A stretch of DNA of 27,813 nt from 2-01-FULL-49-10 sp041652335 (GTDB lineage: Bacteria > Patescibacteriota > Kazan-3B-28 > UBA10110): positions 1 to 27,813 of the forward strand of contig JBAZHL010000007.1 in assembly GCA_041652335.1 (NCBI GenBank). Reading direction: 5' to 3'. This document shows, in pieces, positions 14,237-21,445 of the stretch (positions are counted from its first letter, which is position 1; the number at the start of each line of letters is the position of its first letter). The notes beneath the pieces are model-generated. The model ran no database searches and had not been told where the DNA came from. It saw nothing but the letters and a program-made list of their open reading frames with translations. Made by a program: the position numbers and the translations under genes.

Positions 14237-14755
14237 TTACTTATGCGTGGTGCGAGTAAAGACCTGTTTGATCCCTCCCCGATTGCGGGGTTTTTTAATT
14301 TCAGGGGCGGACGCTTGGATCGGAGTCGATTTTTCGACTGACGCCGGAGTGGATGGGGTAGTTGATTTAACAGGCGCTTCCTGGCTGGCTTTGGGTTTGG
14401 CCGCTACCGGCTTAAGCGTTGGCGTAATCTCCTCTAACACCACCTTAAGATGTGAAGTGCGCTTCATCTGCAGGTCGGCCGAGCCGTGTGACCGGTACCA
14501 ATACCGGCGGAATCTGGGGCCATCGTCTACCGTCAAAGTCTTTACCTTTAAATTATCCTGTTTGAGGTTGTAGTTATTGGAAGCGTTGGCCGATGCGGAA
14601 TGGATCAACTTGTAGAGCAGTTGCCCGGACTTGGTAGTGGAAAATTTAAGAGCGGCCAACACTGGAGTGACTTTTTTCCCACGCAGATCCTTTAGGTGCG
14701 GACGCACCTTTTTGGGACTGACCCGAACAAATTTAGTGGTAGCTGTAACTTGCAT
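14237..14755 (-). CDS. rplV: Ribosomal protein uL22 with C-terminal extension
   Basis: L22 lines the peptide exit tunnel with a long beta hairpin. The core (1 to about 110) has FVRVSPKKVRPHLKDLRGK, HSASANASNNYNL, and a hairpin region DDGPRFRRYWYRSHGSADL followed by KRTSHLKVVLEE. After the core come about 62 residues (111-172) rich in Pro, Ala, Thr and Lys and probably disordered, ending in a basic segment (KKPRNRGGIKQVFTRTTHK). Typical L22 stops near residue 110-115. It starts 2 nt after rpsS. Confidence 0.97.
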   Translation of the reverse strand: MQVTATTKFVRVSPKKVRPHLKDLRGKKVTPVLAALKFSTTKSGQLLYKLIHSASANASNNYNLKQDNLKVKTLTVDDGPRFRRYWYRSHGSADLQMKRTSHLKVVLEEITPTLKPVAAKPKASQEAPVKSTTPSTPASVEKSTPIQASAPEIKKPRNRGGIKQVFTRTTHK

Positions 14756-14757
14756 AA

Positions 14758-15054
14758 TTATTTACTGGTAGCAGACTTGGCTTGTTCTTTGGCCATCTTA
14801 CCGCCGTGACCTTTAAACTTACGAGTAAATGAGAATTCACCTAATCTATGGCCGACCATATTTTCGTTTACTAACACCGGGATATGAAGATGACCGTTGT
14901 GAACCTCGAAGGTCAACCCAACCATATCGGGAGTAATGGTCGAAGCCCGAGCCCAGGTTTTGATGGGACGTTTTAACCCTCCGGCTAACATCTTATCCAC
15001 CTTCTTCTGGAGCTTGGCATCAACGTACCAACCTTTTTTAAGCGATCTTGACAT
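14758..15054 (-). CDS. rpsS: Ribosomal protein uS19
   Basis: A 98-residue S19 of the small-subunit head, which contacts S13. It starts MSRSLKKGWYVDAKLQKKVD, and WARASTITPDMVGLTFEVHN then HRLGEFSFTRKFKGHGGK match the family signature. Its ATG overlaps the rplB stop in a TAATG. Confidence 0.98.
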   Translation of the reverse strand: MSRSLKKGWYVDAKLQKKVDKMLAGGLKRPIKTWARASTITPDMVGLTFEVHNGHLHIPVLVNENMVGHRLGEFSFTRKFKGHGGKMAKEQAKSATSK

Positions 15055-15896
15055 TACTTTCTCCGCTTCTTAGTCCGAGGCTTGATAATATACCAGTTTG
15101 GTTTATTCTTCTTGCGAGTCTTATACCCCTTGGTTGGCTTACCAGTTGGGGTCTTGGGATGTTTAAGCCCAATAGGGCTGCCGCCTTCACCACCACCATG
15201 AGGGTGATCAACCGGGTTCTTAGCTTTTCCTCTAACGATCGGACGACGACCCATATGACGTTTGCGGCCGGCTTTACCGATCTTAACATTGTTATGATCT
15301 GGGTTAGAGAGGGAGCCGATGCTGGCAAAACAGACTTCGGGAATCATTCGGACTTCGCCAGAAGGGACTCGAACCTGAGCATAACCCTTATCAAACCCGA
15401 TTACGGAAGCACTGCCGCCGGCGGATCTGACCATCTGGCCACCCCGACCGGGCTGCAACTCAACATTATGGATAACCGTTCCGGTGGGAATATTCTTGAG
15501 CATCAACCGGTTGCCGGTTTTGATCTTAGTATTAACATTGTAAACTACTCGATCATTAACCTTAATATCTACGGGCGCTAAGATATAGTTTTTCTCGCCA
15601 TCGGAAAAATGAACTAATGCAATATAGGCGGACCGACCGGGATCGTATTCGATCGATTTGATCGTGCCTGGGATGCCTAATTTGGTCTGCCTAAGATCAA
15701 CTGTGCGCATCCGCCGCTTAGCCCCGCCACCGCGGTGCTGGACGGTGATCACGCCACGAGAGTTACGACCACTCCGGCGCTTCATCCCCTTAACTAAGGA
15801 TTTGAGCGGATCGATCTTAGTTAACACACCGGTTCTAACAACCTGGCTCATATTCCGGCGACCGGCAGTAATAGGTTTAAGCTTTTTGACTGTCAT
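15054..15896 (-). CDS. rplB: Ribosomal protein uL2
   Basis: L2 supports the peptidyl-transferase centre and subunit joining. The 280-residue protein starts MTVKKLKPITAGRRN and carries HRGGGAKRRMRTVDLR. The catalytic-region signature VDHPHGGGEGGSPIGLKHPK includes the conserved histidine pair. The ATG at 15896 is preferred: GAGGAG lies 10 nt upstream. The frame is open to a TTG at 15914, but that TTG sits in the Shine-Dalgarno region. It overlaps the end of rplW by 20 nt, the longest overlap in the window. Confidence 0.98.
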   Translation of the reverse strand: MTVKKLKPITAGRRNMSQVVRTGVLTKIDPLKSLVKGMKRRSGRNSRGVITVQHRGGGAKRRMRTVDLRQTKLGIPGTIKSIEYDPGRSAYIALVHFSDGEKNYILAPVDIKVNDRVVYNVNTKIKTGNRLMLKNIPTGTVIHNVELQPGRGGQMVRSAGGSASVIGFDKGYAQVRVPSGEVRMIPEVCFASIGSLSNPDHNNVKIGKAGRKRHMGRRPIVRGKAKNPVDHPHGGGEGGSPIGLKHPKTPTGKPTKGYKTRKKNKPNWYIIKPRTKKRRK

Positions 15897-16179
15897 CTTT
15901 GGCTGTCTCCTCAAATAGTTTGATCGATTGACCGGGGGCTAAAGTAACGATCGCTTTGCGCCAATTGGCGCGGGTTATTTTTCGTCTGCCCATTCGTTTG
16001 GGCTTACCGGCCACATTGATCATATTAACTTTGGTAACCTTTACTTTAAAAAATTTCTCCACGGCGGCCTTGACCTGATAAGCGTTAGCTCGTTGGTCAA
16101 CCACAAAAGCATACTTATTTACGCTTCCCTGTTGGATGCTTTTTTCGGAGATAACTGGATGCTTGATAATTAAACTCAT
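15877..16179 (-). CDS. rplW: Ribosomal protein uL23
   Basis: A 100-residue L23 at the tunnel exit, docking site for trigger factor and SRP. It starts MSLIIKHPVISEKSIQQGSV and has YAFVVDQRANAYQVKAAVEK, FKVKVTKVNMINVAGKPKR and the tail RKAIVTLAPGQSIKLFEE. The last residues overlap the rplB start by 20 nt. It begins 1 nt after rplD. Confidence 0.97.
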   Translation of the reverse strand: MSLIIKHPVISEKSIQQGSVNKYAFVVDQRANAYQVKAAVEKFFKVKVTKVNMINVAGKPKRMGRRKITRANWRKAIVTLAPGQSIKLFEETAKDDSQKA

Positions 16180-16180
16180 A

Positions 16181-16828
16181 TTAGACTCTCTCCTGTAATG
16201 CGGCTAAGGCACCGGGTAAAAAGATAATTCGCCGGGTTGCGGCAGCCGATAAGGCGCTAAGCTGCTTGGCAGTTACTACCTGAACGTAGCCAAGATTACG
16301 AACTGCTAAACGAAGAGTCGGTTGATAATCGGCGACCACTAACAGATTACTGTTGGGATCTAACACCCCACCCAACAGAGTTAACCAGGTTTTGGTCTTA
16401 TTGGCTTTGTCTTTCGGCATCTCCCCTACCTCAAATAATTCGCCCCGCTTGGCTTTGCTGGATAGTACCGCCACTAACGCCGGCAGGATCAACTGCCGAT
16501 TGATCTTTTTGCTAAAGTTCCGTTGGTTGGTAGGCCCAAACACCACGCCGCCGCCGCGCCAAACTGGGTTGCGACGAGTACCCACCCGAGCTCGGCCGGT
16601 TCCTTTTTGCCGCCAAGGTTTTTTGGTGGTACCCGCTACCTCTCCCCGATGCTTAATATGGGCAGTCGCGCGACGTTGATTACTCTGCTGCCCGATCAAT
16701 ACCTGAGCCAAGGTTTTAAGATTCATCTCTGAATCGGCAAAACTGTTCTCGGCGATCGGTTTAATTAAACCCTCCACCGGAGTGGCAATTTCTTTTTTAG
16801 TAGAGATTTTAGCAACAGTTTTGGCCAT
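16181..16828 (-). CDS. rplD: Ribosomal protein uL4
   Basis: A 215-residue L4, whose extended loop narrows the exit tunnel; in E. coli it also represses the S10 operon through the rpsJ leader. The loop signature HRGEVAGTTKKPWRQKGTGR is followed by ARVGTRRNPVWRGGGVVFGP. An N-terminal stretch of about 20 residues is less conserved. It begins 4 nt after rplC. Confidence 0.98.
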   Translation of the reverse strand: MAKTVAKISTKKEIATPVEGLIKPIAENSFADSEMNLKTLAQVLIGQQSNQRRATAHIKHRGEVAGTTKKPWRQKGTGRARVGTRRNPVWRGGGVVFGPTNQRNFSKKINRQLILPALVAVLSSKAKRGELFEVGEMPKDKANKTKTWLTLLGGVLDPNSNLLVVADYQPTLRLAVRNLGYVQVVTAKQLSALSAAATRRIIFLPGALAALQERV

Positions 16829-16832
16829 GATT

Positions 16833-17423
16833 TTACTTATGGATCAATAACCAACTTTTGTATGCGCCCGGAACTGAACCTTTTACGGCAATGGTATGAG
16901 CCTTGGCGTCGATCGCCATCACCTTTAAGCCATGAGTGGTAACCTGTTCGGCTCCCTGATGGCCAGCCATTCTCTTTCCGGGAAGTACCCGAGCAATACC
17001 CATAGGGCCAATTGACCCTGGCTGACGATGATGATCATGACCGTGTCCCATCGGGCCACGAGAGAACCCATGCCGTTTAACCGTACCAGAGAAGCCTTTA
17101 CCCTTAGACACACCAGTAACAGAGACCAGCTCACCAACTTCGAATATGGATAGATCAATCTTATCGCCCCGCTTTAGTTCGGTCTCTCCCCGTAGTTCTT
17201 TGATCTTTCTAACGTCCAACTCTTTGAGATGACCCTTGGCGGCACGATTTAACCTCTTTGCCCGACCAGTTCCGATCTGAATAGCAGGGTAACCGTCCTT
17301 GTCGGCGGTTTTAACTTGGGTCACCACATTGGGTTCAGCCGTTAGCCAGGTAACTGGCGCTACGGAGCCATCCGGCAAGACCAACTGAGACATCTCTGAT
17401 TTTTGGGCGAGTAAACCTTTCAT
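16833..17423 (-). CDS. rplC: Ribosomal protein uL3
   Basis: A 196-residue L3, an assembly initiator close to the peptidyl-transferase centre. The protein starts MKGLLAQKSEMSQLVLPDGS. Its central loop includes GVSKGKGFSGTVKRHGFSRG and HHRQPGSIGPMGIARVLPGK. At the position of E. coli Gln150, the residue methylated by PrmB, this protein has Pro140, so that modification is not expected. No Shine-Dalgarno precedes the ATG; a strong hairpin does, at 17444-17476. Confidence 0.98.
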   Translation of the reverse strand: MKGLLAQKSEMSQLVLPDGSVAPVTWLTAEPNVVTQVKTADKDGYPAIQIGTGRAKRLNRAAKGHLKELDVRKIKELRGETELKRGDKIDLSIFEVGELVSVTGVSKGKGFSGTVKRHGFSRGPMGHGHDHHRQPGSIGPMGIARVLPGKRMAGHQGAEQVTTHGLKVMAIDAKAHTIAVKGSVPGAYKSWLLIHK

Positions 17424-17443
17424 CTTGGCTCAAACAATAACGT

Positions 17444-17476
17444 TTCTTCGGAGGGATTATCAGCCCTGCCGAAGAA
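17444..17476 (-). promoter_or_regulatory. Stable hairpin in the rpsJ-rplC gap
   Basis: The minus strand forms TTCTTCGG/CCGAAGAA (8 bp), a single bulged base, then AGGG/CCCT (4 bp) closed by an 8-nt loop. It fills the middle of the only sizeable gap (77 nt) in the S10 cluster and ends 20 nt before the rplC ATG. No U-tract follows, so it is not an ordinary terminator. A bulged hairpin ahead of rplC is a plausible protein-binding or processing site. Confidence 0.6.
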
Positions 17477-17500
17477 TTAAATTAACTGACTTTAAACTTA

Positions 17501-17854
17501 TTACATCTTAACTTCGATGCTGACGCCAGCTGGCAGATTTAGATTAGTCAGGGCGTCGATTGTTTTAGGACGCGGATCAGTGATCTCGATCAGGCGTTTG
17601 TGCACCCGCATCTCAAACTGTTCTCGGGAATCTTTGTGAACAAAGGTGGATCGGAGCACGGTATAGACTTTTCTCTCGGTCGGGAGTGGGATGGGTCCCA
17701 CCACGTTAGCGCCAGTCCGTTCAGCGGTCTCGACGATCAGCTTAGCCGATTGATCGATGATCCGATGATCGTAGGCCTTTAACTTAATCCGGATCCGCTG
17801 TTTGGCAGTAGCAGTTTTGCTGTCTTCCGTGTTTTTGGGGGCAACTTTTGGCAT
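17501..17854 (-). CDS. rpsJ: Ribosomal protein uS10
   Basis: A 117-residue S10 of the small-subunit head, which in many bacteria also partners NusB in antitermination. The core RIRIKLKAYDHRIIDQSAKL begins near residue 20. It continues with VVGPIPLPTERKVYTVLRS, HKDSREQFEMRVHKRLIEI and the end PAGVSIEVKM. About 15 residues precede the usual start (MPKVAPKNTEDSKTA), with no internal ATG. No Shine-Dalgarno is visible. It is flanked by hairpins on both sides (17884-17910 and 17444-17476). Confidence 0.98.
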   Translation of the reverse strand: MPKVAPKNTEDSKTATAKQRIRIKLKAYDHRIIDQSAKLIVETAERTGANVVGPIPLPTERKVYTVLRSTFVHKDSREQFEMRVHKRLIEITDPRPKTIDALTNLNLPAGVSIEVKM

Positions 17855-17883
17855 CGAAATTTCAATTTAACCGAGGTACGATC

Positions 17884-17910
17884 TGCCCCGGAAATAAATT
17901 TTCCGGGGCA
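17884..17910 (-). other. Perfect 11-bp hairpin between tuf and rpsJ
   Basis: TGCCCCGGAAA and TTTCCGGGGCA are perfect complements around a 5-nt loop. The stem sits 12 nt after the tuf stop and 29 nt before the rpsJ ATG. In the transcribed direction it is followed by GATCG and not by a U-run, so it lacks the hallmark of an intrinsic terminator. It could be an RNase processing site, an attenuator or an RNA stabiliser separating the abundant tuf message from the S10 cluster. Confidence 0.6.
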
Positions 17911-17922
17911 TCGCTAATTAAT

Positions 17923-19110
17923 TTATTTAAGAATCTTGGTTACGGAGCCGGCACCGACCGTCTTACCACCTTCACGAATGGCGAAGCGAAGACCTTCGTC
18001 CATGGCGACCGGGGTGATCAATCTAACCACCAAGTTGACGGTATCACCAGGCATCACCATCTCGCGATCGGCAGGCAGTTCCACATCACCGGTTACATCA
18101 GTGGTCCGGACGTAAAACTGTGGCTTATAACCTTTAGTAAACGGCGTATGACGACCACCCTCTTCTTTGCTTAAGACGTACACGTTGCATTCAAAGTCGG
18201 TATGAGGGGTAATGGAACCGGGTTTGGCCAGAACCTGACCACGCTCGATCTCGTTGCGCTCAATGCCGCGGAGTAGGGCACCGATGTTGTCCCCGGCTTG
18301 ACCCTGATCCAAAAGTTTTCTGAACATCTCGACGCCAGTAACTACGACCTTGCGGGTCGGCTTAATACCAACAATCTCGACCTCTTCGTTAACCTTGACG
18401 ATACCCTGGTCCACGCGGCCGGTAGCCACGGTCCCACGACCCTTGATCGAGAAGACGTCTTCGATCGGCATCAGGAACGGCTTATCGAGAGCGCGCACCG
18501 GATCCGGGATGTAAGTATCCATCGCGTTCAACAGATCCAAGATCGGCTGGATCGCGGTCGGGTCAGTTGGGTTCTCTAAGGCCTTCAGGGCGGATCCTCT
18601 GATAACAGGCACTTCTTTACCTGGGAACTCGTACTTGGTAAGCAAGTCGCGAACCTCTTCTTCGACCAGATCAACCAATTCTGGGTCGTCGACCATATCG
18701 GTCTTGTTGATAAAGACGATCATCTGAGGCACACCAACCTGGTGAGCTAACAGAATGTGCTCACGAGTTTGAGGCATTGGACCATCGGTAGCGGCTACCA
18801 CTAAAATAGCAGCATCCATCTGGGCAGCACCGGTGATCATGTTCTTGATGTAGTCGGCGTGACCCGGACAGTCAACGTGGGCGTAGTGACGCTTTTCGGT
18901 GTTGTACTCCTGGTGAGAGGTGGCAATAGTAATACCGCGCTCCCGCTCTTCAGGGGCATTATCAATATCTTCAAACTTACGGGCCTCGGCCAAACCTTTA
19001 GCTGCCAAAACCTGTGTAATAGCGGCCGTCAAAGTCGTCTTACCGTGATCGACGTGACCAAGAGTCCCGACGTTGACGTGTACCTTATCCCTCTTAAAAG
19101 CTTCTGCCAT
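17923..19110 (-). CDS. tuf: Elongation factor Tu
   Basis: EF-Tu delivers aminoacyl-tRNA to the ribosome. The 395-residue protein has G1 GHVDHGKT (18-25), switch I RERGITI (56-62), G3 DCPGH (80-84, catalytic H84) and G4 NKTD (135-138), followed by the two beta-barrel domains. The ATG at 19110 is preceded by GGAG 6 nt upstream, a good Shine-Dalgarno. The frame is open to a TTG at 19200, but those 30 extra residues have no family resemblance. A 141-nt gap with a possible promoter and strong secondary structure separates it from fusA, consistent with extra expression of tuf. Confidence 0.99.
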   Translation of the reverse strand: MAEAFKRDKVHVNVGTLGHVDHGKTTLTAAITQVLAAKGLAEARKFEDIDNAPEERERGITIATSHQEYNTEKRHYAHVDCPGHADYIKNMITGAAQMDAAILVVAATDGPMPQTREHILLAHQVGVPQMIVFINKTDMVDDPELVDLVEEEVRDLLTKYEFPGKEVPVIRGSALKALENPTDPTAIQPILDLLNAMDTYIPDPVRALDKPFLMPIEDVFSIKGRGTVATGRVDQGIVKVNEEVEIVGIKPTRKVVVTGVEMFRKLLDQGQAGDNIGALLRGIERNEIERGQVLAKPGSITPHTDFECNVYVLSKEEGGRHTPFTKGYKPQFYVRTTDVTGDVELPADREMVMPGDTVNLVVRLITPVAMDEGLRFAIREGGKTVGAGSVTKILK

Positions 19111-19148
19111 AACTTTCTCCTTTAAACGTTTATATTCGATACTTTTAG

Positions 19149-19177
19149 AAAATACACTGTTAAAAGGTATAGCGCAA
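19149..19177 (-). promoter_or_regulatory. Candidate internal promoter for tuf
   Basis: TTGCGC (19172-19177) and TATTTT (19149-19154) are spaced 17 nt apart on the minus strand, with 3 and 4 of 6 matches to the sigma-70 consensus. The start would be near 19142, giving a leader of about 32 nt with a good Shine-Dalgarno before tuf. The match is modest, but the location suits the need for high EF-Tu levels. Confidence 0.35.
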
Positions 19178-19190
19178 GGGTTTTTAGAGA

Positions 19191-19211
19191 GTGGGGGCAA
19201 AAATCCCCCAC
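19191..19211 (-). other. GC-rich hairpin B in the fusA-tuf gap
   Basis: GTGGGGG and CCCCCAC pair perfectly (7 bp) around a 7-nt loop ATTTTTG on the minus strand. It is followed by TCTCTAAAAA, not a U-tract. Its 5' arm is the last G-run of the G-quadruplex motif at 19205-19229, so the two structures exclude each other. Confidence 0.55.
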
Positions 19212-19229
19212 CCCGGTAGCTCCCACCCC
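19205..19229 (-). other. G-quadruplex motif in the fusA-tuf gap
   Basis: The minus (transcribed-sense) strand has four G-runs of 4, 3, 4 and 5 bases. They are separated by loops of 1 (T), 7 (AGCTACC) and 1 (T) nt. This satisfies the usual rule of four runs of at least three G with loops of 1-7. It would lie in the mRNA between EF-G and EF-Tu. Confidence 0.6.
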
Positions 19230-19248
19230 ATTAACACCTAAGGGGTGG
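19223..19248 (-). other. Hairpin A just after the fusA stop
   Basis: CCACCCC and GGGGTGG form a 7-bp stem around a 12-nt loop, 3 nt beyond the fusA stop codon. No U-tract follows. The second arm supplies the first G-runs of the overlapping G-quadruplex motif, so pairing here would block quadruplex formation. Confidence 0.5.
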
Positions 19249-19251
19249 CGC

Positions 19252-21330
19252 TTATCCCTTGCGTTTAGTAATCAGCTCTTCCTGGATATTGTTGGGGGTC
19301 TTTTCGTACTGGTAGAACTCCATGGTTGAGGAGGCTCGCCCCTGGGTTAGAGACCGAAGGTTAGTGGCGTAGCCAAACATCTCGGCTAACGGGATATAGG
19401 CGTGGATCAGCTTAGCTCCGGTTCGTTCGCCCATCCCCTCGATCCGACCGCGCTTGGAGCTGAGATCACCCATCACGTCCCCGGCGTACTCCTCTGGGGT
19501 AACTACCTCCACCCTCATGATCGGTTCCAGGATAACTGGGCCGCCCTTTTTGACGCCGTCTTGCAAACACATGCTTCCGGCGATACTAAAGGCCATTTCG
19601 GAGGAATCGACATCGTGGTAGCTACCGTCATGCAAGGTGGCCTTAATATCGATGATCGGATAGCCAGCGATGGCGCCTTTATTCATGGCACCCGCCATAC
19701 CCTTTTCAACCGCTGGGATATACTCCTTGGGAATCGACCCACCAAAGATCTTGTTTACAAATTCGAAGCCCTTGCCTCGCTCCAACGGTTCAAACAAAAC
19801 TACTACGTGACCGTATTGGCCACGACCGCCGGTTTGACGAATGTATTTAGTTTCCACATCCGCTTCTTTGGTAATGGTCTCGCGATAAGCAACTTGCGGC
19901 TTGCCAACATTAGCTTCGACCTTAAACTCACGCCGCATCCGATCGACGATGATGTCCAAATGCAACTCGCCCATCCCTTCGATAATAGTTTGGCCACTCT
20001 CTTCGTCGGTATGAACTCTAAAAGTAGGATCTTCTTCTGCCAGTTTACCCAAAGCGATACCCATCTTTTCTTGGTCGGCTTTGGATTTGGGCTCAACCGC
20101 CACGGAGATAACCGGCTCTGGAAATTCGATCGATTCGAGTACGATCTTATCTCCCTCGTTTACTAATGTATCACCGGTGGTAACACTCTTAACGCCGACC
20201 AAAGCACCGATCTCACCGGAGAATATCTCGTCCACTTCTTCGCGGTGATTACTGTGCATCCGTAAGATTCGGCCAACCCGCTCTTTTTGTCCCTTGCTGG
20301 AATTGTACAAGTAAGATCCGGCTTTTAACTTTCCGGCGTAAACCCTAAAGTAAACTAACTTTCCCACAAAGGGATCAGTGGCGACTTTAAAAGCTAAGGC
20401 CGTAAACGGTTCTTCGTCCGAAGCCTTCCGGGCGATCGGTTCCTCATTTCCCGGGGCATGACCTTCGATCGGTGGGATGTCCGTCGGAGCTGGCAGATAA
20501 TCCACTACCGCATCCAATAGTTTTTGAATACCCTTATTCTTTAAAGCGGTTCCGCACATTACCGGCACCACCTTGCCCTCGATCACGGCCATGCGTAACG
20601 CTTTTTTTAATTCATCAATGGTGATCTCTTGATCACTCAAAAACCGCTCCATTAATCCATCTTCCGTCTCGACAATCTTTTCTAACAGCTTGTGGCGATA
20701 CTCACGAACGAGATCTTTCATATCGTCAGGCACATCGGTCTCCAACACGTCTTTGCCCAGATCGTCTTGATAGAGATAGGTTCGCTCGGTCAGTAGATCG
20801 ATCAAACCCTTATAGGTATCGGAAGCGCCGATGGGCAGTTGAATAGGGATAGCCCGATCGGTTAACCGGTCGATAATAGTTTTATAACAAAAGAAGAAGT
20901 CTGCTCCCATCCGATCCATCTTGTTGATAAAGCAGATACGTGGCACATGATATTTATCAGCTTGACGCCAGACGGTCTCGGATTGCGGTTCAACTCCGGC
21001 CACACCATCAAACACTACTACTCCACCGTCTAATACCCGAAGGCTTCGCTCAACCTCAACAGTAAAATCAACGTGGCCCGGAGTATCGATAATGTTAATA
21101 CGAGTGTCATTCCAAAAACAGGTGGTGGCGGCTGAGGTGATGGTAATGCCTCGCTCCTGCTCTTGCTCCATCCAGTCCATCACAGCGGCGCCTTCATGAA
21201 CCTCACCGATTTTATAGGTTTTTCCGGTATAAAAAAGGATCCGTTCAGAAACGGTGGTTTTGCCCGCATCGATATGGGCGATGATGCCAATATTACGGGT
21301 ATTCTCTAATGAATACTGACGTTCTGTCAT
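19252..21330 (-). CDS. fusA: Elongation factor G
   Basis: EF-G drives translocation and, with ribosome recycling factor, subunit splitting. The 692-residue protein has G1 AHIDAGKT (18-25), switch I RGITITSA (60-67), G3 DTPGH (82-86) and G4 NKMD (136-139). Domains II-V follow, including the domain IV RETITKEADVETKYIRQTGGRGQYGHV region, here starting AYRETITK. The length is standard. The ATG follows an AT-rich stretch without a Shine-Dalgarno. A string of three hairpins precedes it in the 115-nt gap after rpsG. Confidence 0.99.
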   Translation of the reverse strand: MTERQYSLENTRNIGIIAHIDAGKTTVSERILFYTGKTYKIGEVHEGAAVMDWMEQEQERGITITSAATTCFWNDTRINIIDTPGHVDFTVEVERSLRVLDGGVVVFDGVAGVEPQSETVWRQADKYHVPRICFINKMDRMGADFFFCYKTIIDRLTDRAIPIQLPIGASDTYKGLIDLLTERTYLYQDDLGKDVLETDVPDDMKDLVREYRHKLLEKIVETEDGLMERFLSDQEITIDELKKALRMAVIEGKVVPVMCGTALKNKGIQKLLDAVVDYLPAPTDIPPIEGHAPGNEEPIARKASDEEPFTALAFKVATDPFVGKLVYFRVYAGKLKAGSYLYNSSKGQKERVGRILRMHSNHREEVDEIFSGEIGALVGVKSVTTGDTLVNEGDKIVLESIEFPEPVISVAVEPKSKADQEKMGIALGKLAEEDPTFRVHTDEESGQTIIEGMGELHLDIIVDRMRREFKVEANVGKPQVAYRETITKEADVETKYIRQTGGRGQYGHVVVLFEPLERGKGFEFVNKIFGGSIPKEYIPAVEKGMAGAMNKGAIAGYPIIDIKATLHDGSYHDVDSSEMAFSIAGSMCLQDGVKKGGPVILEPIMRVEVVTPEEYAGDVMGDLSSKRGRIEGMGERTGAKLIHAYIPLAEMFGYATNLRSLTQGRASSTMEFYQYEKTPNNIQEELITKRKG

Positions 21331-21377
21331 AGCTATTATTAATTATTGAATTAAAGGGAAGGAGAGCAGCGAGCTTG

Positions 21378-21441
21378 TTTCGGCTTGCCGAAATGGGCTC
21401 TGCCCACGAGTGTCGAGATGGAAACCGTAGGTTTCCTCTCG
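21378..21441 (-). promoter_or_regulatory. Three consecutive hairpins in the rpsG-fusA gap
   Basis: In transcript order from rpsG, hairpin 1 (21414-21441) pairs GGAAACC with GGTTTCC around a TAC loop and extends by CGAGA/TCTCG across one bulged base. Hairpin 2 (21394-21406) is TGGGC-AGA-GCCCA. Hairpin 3 (21378-21393) is TTTCGG-CAAG-CCGAAA and abuts hairpin 2. No U-tract follows any of them. They form a compact structured leader 48 nt before the fusA ATG, either regulatory RNA or an inserted repeat. Confidence 0.6.
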
Positions 21442-21445
21442 AAGC

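Noticed and set aside
15897..15914. Start of rplB at a TTG six codons upstream
   Set aside because: The TTG lies in the Shine-Dalgarno region (GAGGAG) serving the ATG at 15896, which gives the normal L2 N-terminus.
17884..17910. Intrinsic terminator after tuf
   Set aside because: The stem is strong, but neither strand has a U-tract after it; kept as a hairpin of unknown role.
19111..19200. N-terminal extension of EF-Tu from a TTG at 19200
   Set aside because: The ATG at 19110 has a good Shine-Dalgarno and matches the standard EF-Tu start; the extension is intergenic sequence with a likely promoter.
19402..20166. A 254-codon open frame on the plus strand inside fusA
   Set aside because: It lies antisense to a fully conserved EF-G gene, has no recognisable family and is explained by codon structure of the opposite strand.
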